A stretch of 7,676 nt of DNA from assembly GCA_900763685.1 (NCBI GenBank), contig CAAFLF010000045.1, forward strand, positions 1 through 7,676, given 5' to 3'. Below, piece after piece: positions 5,159-7,676 of the stretch; the first letter of the stretch is position 1; each line of letters begins with the position of its first letter. The notes under the pieces were generated by a model that saw only the letters and a program-made list of their open reading frames with translations, ran no database searches and had not been told where the DNA came from. Origin of the DNA: an uncultured Oscillospiraceae bacterium. GTDB lineage: Bacteria; Bacillota; Clostridia; Oscillospirales; Oscillospiraceae. The position numbers were made by a program, and so were the translations under genes.

Positions 5159-5842
5159 GTGAAAGTCGCCCTGCAATTCGCCATGCCCTCGGAGCTCCAC
5201 GCCCTCCCCGGCCTGAAGGACCGCCAGCCCAGCGCCGTGATCTCCGGCATCCCCATCTATGAGCTGGCCCCTGACCTGCTGGCCGCCTGCGGCGGCGTGG
5301 GCAAGGTCAACGCCGCCATGTGCGCCCAGATCCTCTGCCGCCACTACCGGGCGGACCTCATCCTGAACTCCGGCGTGGCCGGCTGCCTCACCGACCTCCC
5401 CATCGGCGCCCTCGTCCTGGCGGAGGACTTCGTCCAGCACGATGTGGACACCACCGCCGTGGGGGACCCCATCGGTCTCGTCTCCACGGTGAATACCGTC
5501 ACCTTCCCCACCTGGGACCCCCAGCGCTGCCGGGAGATCCTGGCGGAGCTGGGCCATCCCGCCGAGAGCGGCCGGGTAGCCAGCGGCGACTGGTTCGCCG
5601 TGAAGGGCCACCGGGCCGCCTGGATCCGGGACACCTTCCACCCTGTCCTCACGGAGATGGAGGGCGGCGCCATCGCCCAGGTCTGCCTGCGGAACGGCAC
5701 CCGTTTCGTGGCCCTGAAATCCGTCTCCGACCACCTCTTCTCGGAGCGGCAGGCGGAGGAGTACTTCGACTTCGGCGAGGCCCTGGAGGCCCTGGGCCGG
5801 GTGGTCCTGCCCTTCGCCCAGCGTCTTGTAGAGGAGGGCTGA
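5159..5842 (+). CDS. mtnN: 5'-methylthioadenosine/S-adenosylhomocysteine nucleosidase MtnN (Pfs)
   Basis: MtnN hydrolyses the adenine off S-adenosylhomocysteine and 5'-methylthioadenosine, giving S-ribosylhomocysteine for LuxS and methylthioribose. The 227 residues carry the phosphorylase-superfamily features of the family: FAMPSELHAL with Glu12 at the position of the E. coli catalytic-site Glu12, GGVGKVNAA (45-53), NSGVAG (70-75), a VLAEDFVQHDVD segment (86-97), SGDWFA (142-147), the substrate-binding MEGGAIAQVC (167-176), and SVSDH (188-192) with the proton-donor Asp191. The start is GTG at 5159, seven nt after GGAG (5148-5151); the open frame runs further upstream through the previous gene but without homology. 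The residue before SVSD is Lys where many homologues have Arg, a conservative change. The luxS ATG follows after one nt (TGACATG), so the two are surely co-transcribed and probably coupled. Confidence 0.95.
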   Translation: MKVALQFAMPSELHALPGLKDRQPSAVISGIPIYELAPDLLAACGGVGKVNAAMCAQILCRHYRADLILNSGVAGCLTDLPIGALVLAEDFVQHDVDTTAVGDPIGLVSTVNTVTFPTWDPQRCREILAELGHPAESGRVASGDWFAVKGHRAAWIRDTFHPVLTEMEGGAIAQVCLRNGTRFVALKSVSDHLFSERQAEEYFDFGEALEALGRVVLPFAQRLVEEG

Positions 5843-5843
5843 C

Positions 5844-6314
5844 ATGGAACGCATCGCCAGCTTCACCGTGGACCACACGGTGCTGACCCCCGGCCTCTAC
5901 CTCTCCCGGCGGGACGGCGACGCCGTCACCCTGGATCTCCGCTTCAAAAAGCCCAACACCGGCGATCTTCTGACCAACGCCGAGATGCACTCCGTGGAGC
6001 ACCTCATCGCCACCCTCCTCCGGAACGCCCCGGAGAAGGACGCCGTCCTCTACTTCGGCCCCATGGGCTGCCAGACCGGCTTCTACTTCCTCTTCGACCG
6101 GCGGAAGCTGGACCTCCCCGGCGCCATCGCCCTCCTCCAGCGGGTCTTCGCCCAGGCGGCGGAATTCCAGGGGGAGATGCCCGGCCAGTCCGCCCGGGAG
6201 TGCGGAAATTATGGTAACCTGGATGTCTCCCTGGGCCGGGCCGCCTGCGCCTTCTACGCGAACCTCATCGCCCACTGGACGGAGGCCGACCTCAGCTACC
6301 CCACCGCCCCCTGA
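5844..6314 (+). CDS. luxS: S-ribosylhomocysteine lyase LuxS (AI-2 synthesis)
   Basis: LuxS cleaves S-ribosylhomocysteine into homocysteine and 4,5-dihydroxy-2,3-pentanedione, which cyclises to autoinducer-2. The 156 residues match the family's size. The metal site is complete: HSVEH (49-53) supplies His49, the catalytic Glu52 and His53, and ECGNYGNLD (119-127) supplies Cys120. The reactive cysteine lies in FGPMGCQTGFY (71-81, Cys76). The N terminus FTVDHTVLTPGLY is also typical. GGAGG (5833-5837) inside the end of mtnN serves the ATG. The mtnN-luxS pairing makes a complete two-step S-adenosylhomocysteine recycling route. Whether the organism uses AI-2 as a signal cannot be judged here: no LuxP, Lsr or dCACHE-type receptor is recognisable in the window. 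Confidence 0.97.
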   Translation: MERIASFTVDHTVLTPGLYLSRRDGDAVTLDLRFKKPNTGDLLTNAEMHSVEHLIATLLRNAPEKDAVLYFGPMGCQTGFYFLFDRRKLDLPGAIALLQRVFAQAAEFQGEMPGQSARECGNYGNLDVSLGRAACAFYANLIAHWTEADLSYPTAP

Positions 6315-6328
6315 GCCCGTTTTCCCCC

Positions 6329-6356
6329 GCGCCCCGGCCCCGCCGGGGCGCTTTTT
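6329..6356 (+). terminator. Rho-independent terminator after luxS
   Basis: The GCGCCCCGGC arm (6329-6338) and GCCGGGGCGC arm (6342-6351) form a perfect 10-bp stem with a CCC loop, followed directly by TTTTT (6352-6356). The same two arms recur in the hairpin at 7302-7332. Confidence 0.92.
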
Positions 6357-6374
6357 CGCCCCCGCAACGGAGAA

Positions 6375-6403
6375 TTGCGTGACAAAACCGGGCGTTTTAT
6401 GAT
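6375..6403 (+). promoter_or_regulatory. Candidate promoter of the XRE-family gene
   Basis: TATGAT (-10, 6398-6403; 5 of 6) lies 17 nt after TTGCGT (-35, 6375-6380; 3 of 6). An alternative reading pairs GTGACA (6379-6384; 5 of 6) with GATAAG (6401-6406; 4 of 6) at 16 nt. Either gives a start near 6410 and a short leader of about 30 nt before the ATG. Confidence 0.55.
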
Positions 6404-6438
6404 AAGCTGGACCCATTCCAAGGAAGGGAGGCGGCCCC

Positions 6439-7287
6439 ATGGCGTCCGTCGGCAGGCACATCCGCCAGTTCCGCATGGCGAAAAAGCTCACCCAGGAGGA
6501 GCTGGCGGAGAAGCTCCACGTCACCCGCCAGGCGGTCTCCGCCTGGGAGCGGGGCCAGACCCAGCCGGACCTGGACACCCTGGAGCGCATCGCCCAGGCC
6601 CTGGACACGGAGGTCACCGCCCTCATCTACGGCCCGGACGCCTCTCAGGACCTGACGGAGCTGAAGCGCAAGTGGAAGCGCAGCGGCATCCAAACAGGTG
6701 TTATATTGGCTGTTATCTACTATATCTTGTTCTTTTGCGGGGTCTGGCAGACCTTTCTCTACGGCCTGGACTACCAGCTCCGCAGCGATGACCATGGTGA
6801 CTACCAGGTCCGGGAGGAAGTCCTCCCCGGCCCCTTTACCCTGGACGTGGACCTCCAGGCCCTCTACCAAAACCAGGCCCATTCTCAAAAGGACGAAGAC
6901 TTTCTCCTCTACGAGGACGATACCGGCTGCCGCGTCACCCTCTTTGGTCTTTCCTGGGAGGAGGAGACCCACGACTGGAACCTCTGGCTGGAGGCCTGGG
7001 GCGTCTCCCGCTTCTGGCTGCCCTGGAAGGCCAGCATCGTCACCGGCGGCATGACGGACGATATGGTCTCCTACTACTACACCACCTCCCAGACCGCCCC
7101 GCTTTCCGTTACGGTAAACGGCGTCACCACCCCCGCCCAGTGGATCGACAGCGGCCCGCCGGGCCGCCGCCGCGTGACCTTCGGCTATCGCCTCTTCCCC
7201 GGCACCGGCGACCCTTCCGAGCTCCCCACCCAGGCCACCCTCACCTTCGACTCCCTCCTCCGCGTCACCGCCCGCTGGCGCGGCTGA
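6439..7287 (+). CDS. XRE-family HTH regulator with one membrane helix and an extracytoplasmic domain
   Basis: The 282-residue protein begins with a Cro/CI-type helix-turn-helix (about 6-62): IRQFRMAKKLTQEELAEKL, then the recognition-helix region VTRQAVSAWERGQTQP (28-43) and DLDTLERIAQAL. A basic stretch (KRKWKRSG, 76-83) precedes one hydrophobic helix (about 84-108), consistent with the N terminus being inside. Residues 110-282 form an acidic, Trp- and Tyr-rich, beta-looking domain outside the membrane (for example SWEEETHDWNLWLEAW), which I do not recognise. AGGGAGG lies 7 nt before the ATG. It stands alone between two hairpins, just after luxS. The HTH half is of a very common Bacillota type and the distal half is lineage-specific. 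It may be a one-component membrane regulator or an envelope sensor; the ligand and targets are unknown. Base use in the membrane-helix codons is richer in A+T than the surroundings. Confidence 0.92.
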   Translation: MASVGRHIRQFRMAKKLTQEELAEKLHVTRQAVSAWERGQTQPDLDTLERIAQALDTEVTALIYGPDASQDLTELKRKWKRSGIQTGVILAVIYYILFFCGVWQTFLYGLDYQLRSDDHGDYQVREEVLPGPFTLDVDLQALYQNQAHSQKDEDFLLYEDDTGCRVTLFGLSWEEETHDWNLWLEAWGVSRFWLPWKASIVTGGMTDDMVSYYYTTSQTAPLSVTVNGVTTPAQWIDSGPPGRRRVTFGYRLFPGTGDPSELPTQATLTFDSLLRVTARWRG

Positions 7288-7294
7288 CCCCCCT

Positions 7295-7332
7295 AAAAAA
7301 CACGAGCGCCCCGGCAAAGCCGGGGCGCTCGT
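7295..7332 (-). terminator. Terminator between the XRE gene and the oxidoreductase gene
   Basis: A perfect 14-bp stem (7302-7315 with 7319-7332) with an AAA loop is followed on the minus strand by one G and then six T (complement of the A run 7295-7300). It is therefore a textbook terminator for the minus-strand gene to the right. On the plus strand the tail ATCCCTTC is a poor T tract, but the stem may also stop the XRE transcript, whose stop codon is only 14 nt away. Confidence 0.9.
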
Positions 7333-7431
7333 ATCCCTTCAGACAGGGGGCACGGAAGGAGAGACACAGCGAAAACCGAACCAGGAGGCTGCCCGTGCCG
7401 CTTCCCTGTCCTTTTGGTCCGGAAGCGGATC
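7333..7431. other. Spacer 3' of the oxidoreductase gene
   Basis: This stretch between the oxidoreductase stop and its terminator would form a roughly 100-nt untranslated 3' end. It contains an 8-bp inverted repeat, CCGCTTCC (7398-7405) with GGAAGCGG (7421-7428), around a 15-nt loop. No gene is seen in it. Confidence 0.4.
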
Positions 7432-7676
7432 TTAGAGCTCGTAGCCCTTCTTGAGGGCCTCGAGGTTGATGGGGATGAGCTTGGGCTTGCGGGCGAAGGA
7501 GCGCTCCACCTGCTGGGCCACCAGCTCATAGGGGATCATGGGCAGGAGCTTCGCGAGGTAGCCCAGGGCCACGATGTTGGCGGTCTTGGGGTTGCCCAGC
7601 TCCTGGGCGATGTCGTAGAAGGGGACCTTGTTCAGCTTGCCGTACTGGCAGGAAGGCTCCGCGTCGATCATGGAGC
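7432..7676 (-). CDS. 2-oxoacid:ferredoxin oxidoreductase, gamma subunit (C-terminal part)
   Basis: Only the last 80 residues are in the window; the frame runs off the right edge, so the ATG at 7671 is probably internal. The visible sequence has the C-terminal pattern of gamma subunits of the KorC/VorC/PorG type: SSMID near the edge (compare the common VNSSLI), then FYDIAQELGNPKTANIVALG, a hydrophobic helix, and the ending KPKLIPINLEALKKGYEL, matching the family's 'IPLNxxALxxG' close. Such complexes oxidise 2-oxoacids with CoA to acyl-CoA, CO2 and reduced ferredoxin in anaerobes; the gamma subunit is usually the last gene of its operon, which fits the terminator just downstream. Which 2-oxoacid is used cannot be told from this part. 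The beta subunit of indolepyruvate ferredoxin oxidoreductase is a related alternative. Confidence 0.8.
   Translation of the reverse strand, partial: SMIDAEPSCQYGKLNKVPFYDIAQELGNPKTANIVALGYLAKLLPMIPYELVAQQVERSFARKPKLIPINLEALKKGYEL

Noticed and set aside
4997..6626. Long minus-strand open frames (293 and 325 codons) opposite mtnN, luxS and the XRE gene start
   Set aside because: They lie antisense to clearly recognisable genes, have low-complexity Gly/Arg/Ala/Val-rich translations, and arise from high G+C suppressing stop codons. No ribosome site or family signature is seen.
6397..7317. Minus-strand 306-codon frame opposite the XRE gene
   Set aside because: The translation is Gly/Val/Leu-rich and without motifs, while the plus frame has a clean HTH, membrane helix, ribosome site and promoter.

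Overview
The window is GC-rich (by eye above 60% G+C) and densely coded, with short intergenic gaps, strong AGGAGG-type ribosome binding sites, sigma-A-like promoters and Rho-independent terminators. The gene set (rsmD-coaD, a YloU-FakA pair, mtnN-luxS, a 2-oxoacid:ferredoxin oxidoreductase subunit) together with the base composition points to an anaerobic Bacillota of the Clostridia, most likely a gut Oscillospirales-type lineage. That assignment is inference from gene content, since no rRNA is present. I see no tRNA, rRNA, CRISPR array, insertion sequence or phage gene.

Layout. (1) 1-1764, minus strand: an operon rsmD (16S rRNA methyltransferase) - coaD (phosphopantetheine adenylyltransferase) - a coiled-coil protein. 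A promoter lies at 1736-1764, and the genes are linked by a 4-nt overlap and a 1-nt gap. A hairpin at 1-28 probably marks the end. (2) 1807-2373, plus: a single YbjN-like gene with its own promoter and terminator. (3) 2415-4660, plus: a promoter with a perfect TATAAT box and a roughly 125-nt hairpin-rich leader, then yloU (Asp23/Gls24 family) and fakA (fatty acid kinase ATP-binding subunit), then a strong terminator. (4) 4666-6356, plus: an operon of a small two-helix membrane protein with a C-terminal zinc ribbon, mtnN (MTA/SAH nucleosidase) and luxS, closed by a terminator. (5) 6375-7332, plus: an XRE-type DNA-binding protein joined through one membrane helix to a predicted extracytoplasmic domain. 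(6) 7302-7676, minus: the C-terminal part of a 2-oxoacid:ferredoxin oxidoreductase gamma subunit, running off the right edge, with its terminator facing the XRE gene.

How the genes work together. MtnN splits S-adenosylhomocysteine to S-ribosylhomocysteine, and LuxS splits that to homocysteine and DPD, the AI-2 precursor. The cassette therefore recycles the product of SAM-dependent methylations and can emit AI-2. FakA phosphorylates exogenous fatty acids bound to a FakB partner that is not encoded here; YloU is its usual neighbour. CoaD makes dephospho-CoA.

Most of the window is ordinary housekeeping. The points most worth a second look are the zinc-ribbon membrane protein leading the mtnN-luxS operon, the membrane-anchored XRE regulator right after luxS, and an apparent loss in FakA of a cysteine that I recall as a zinc ligand in this family. 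I do not see clear evidence of a wholly new multi-gene system.
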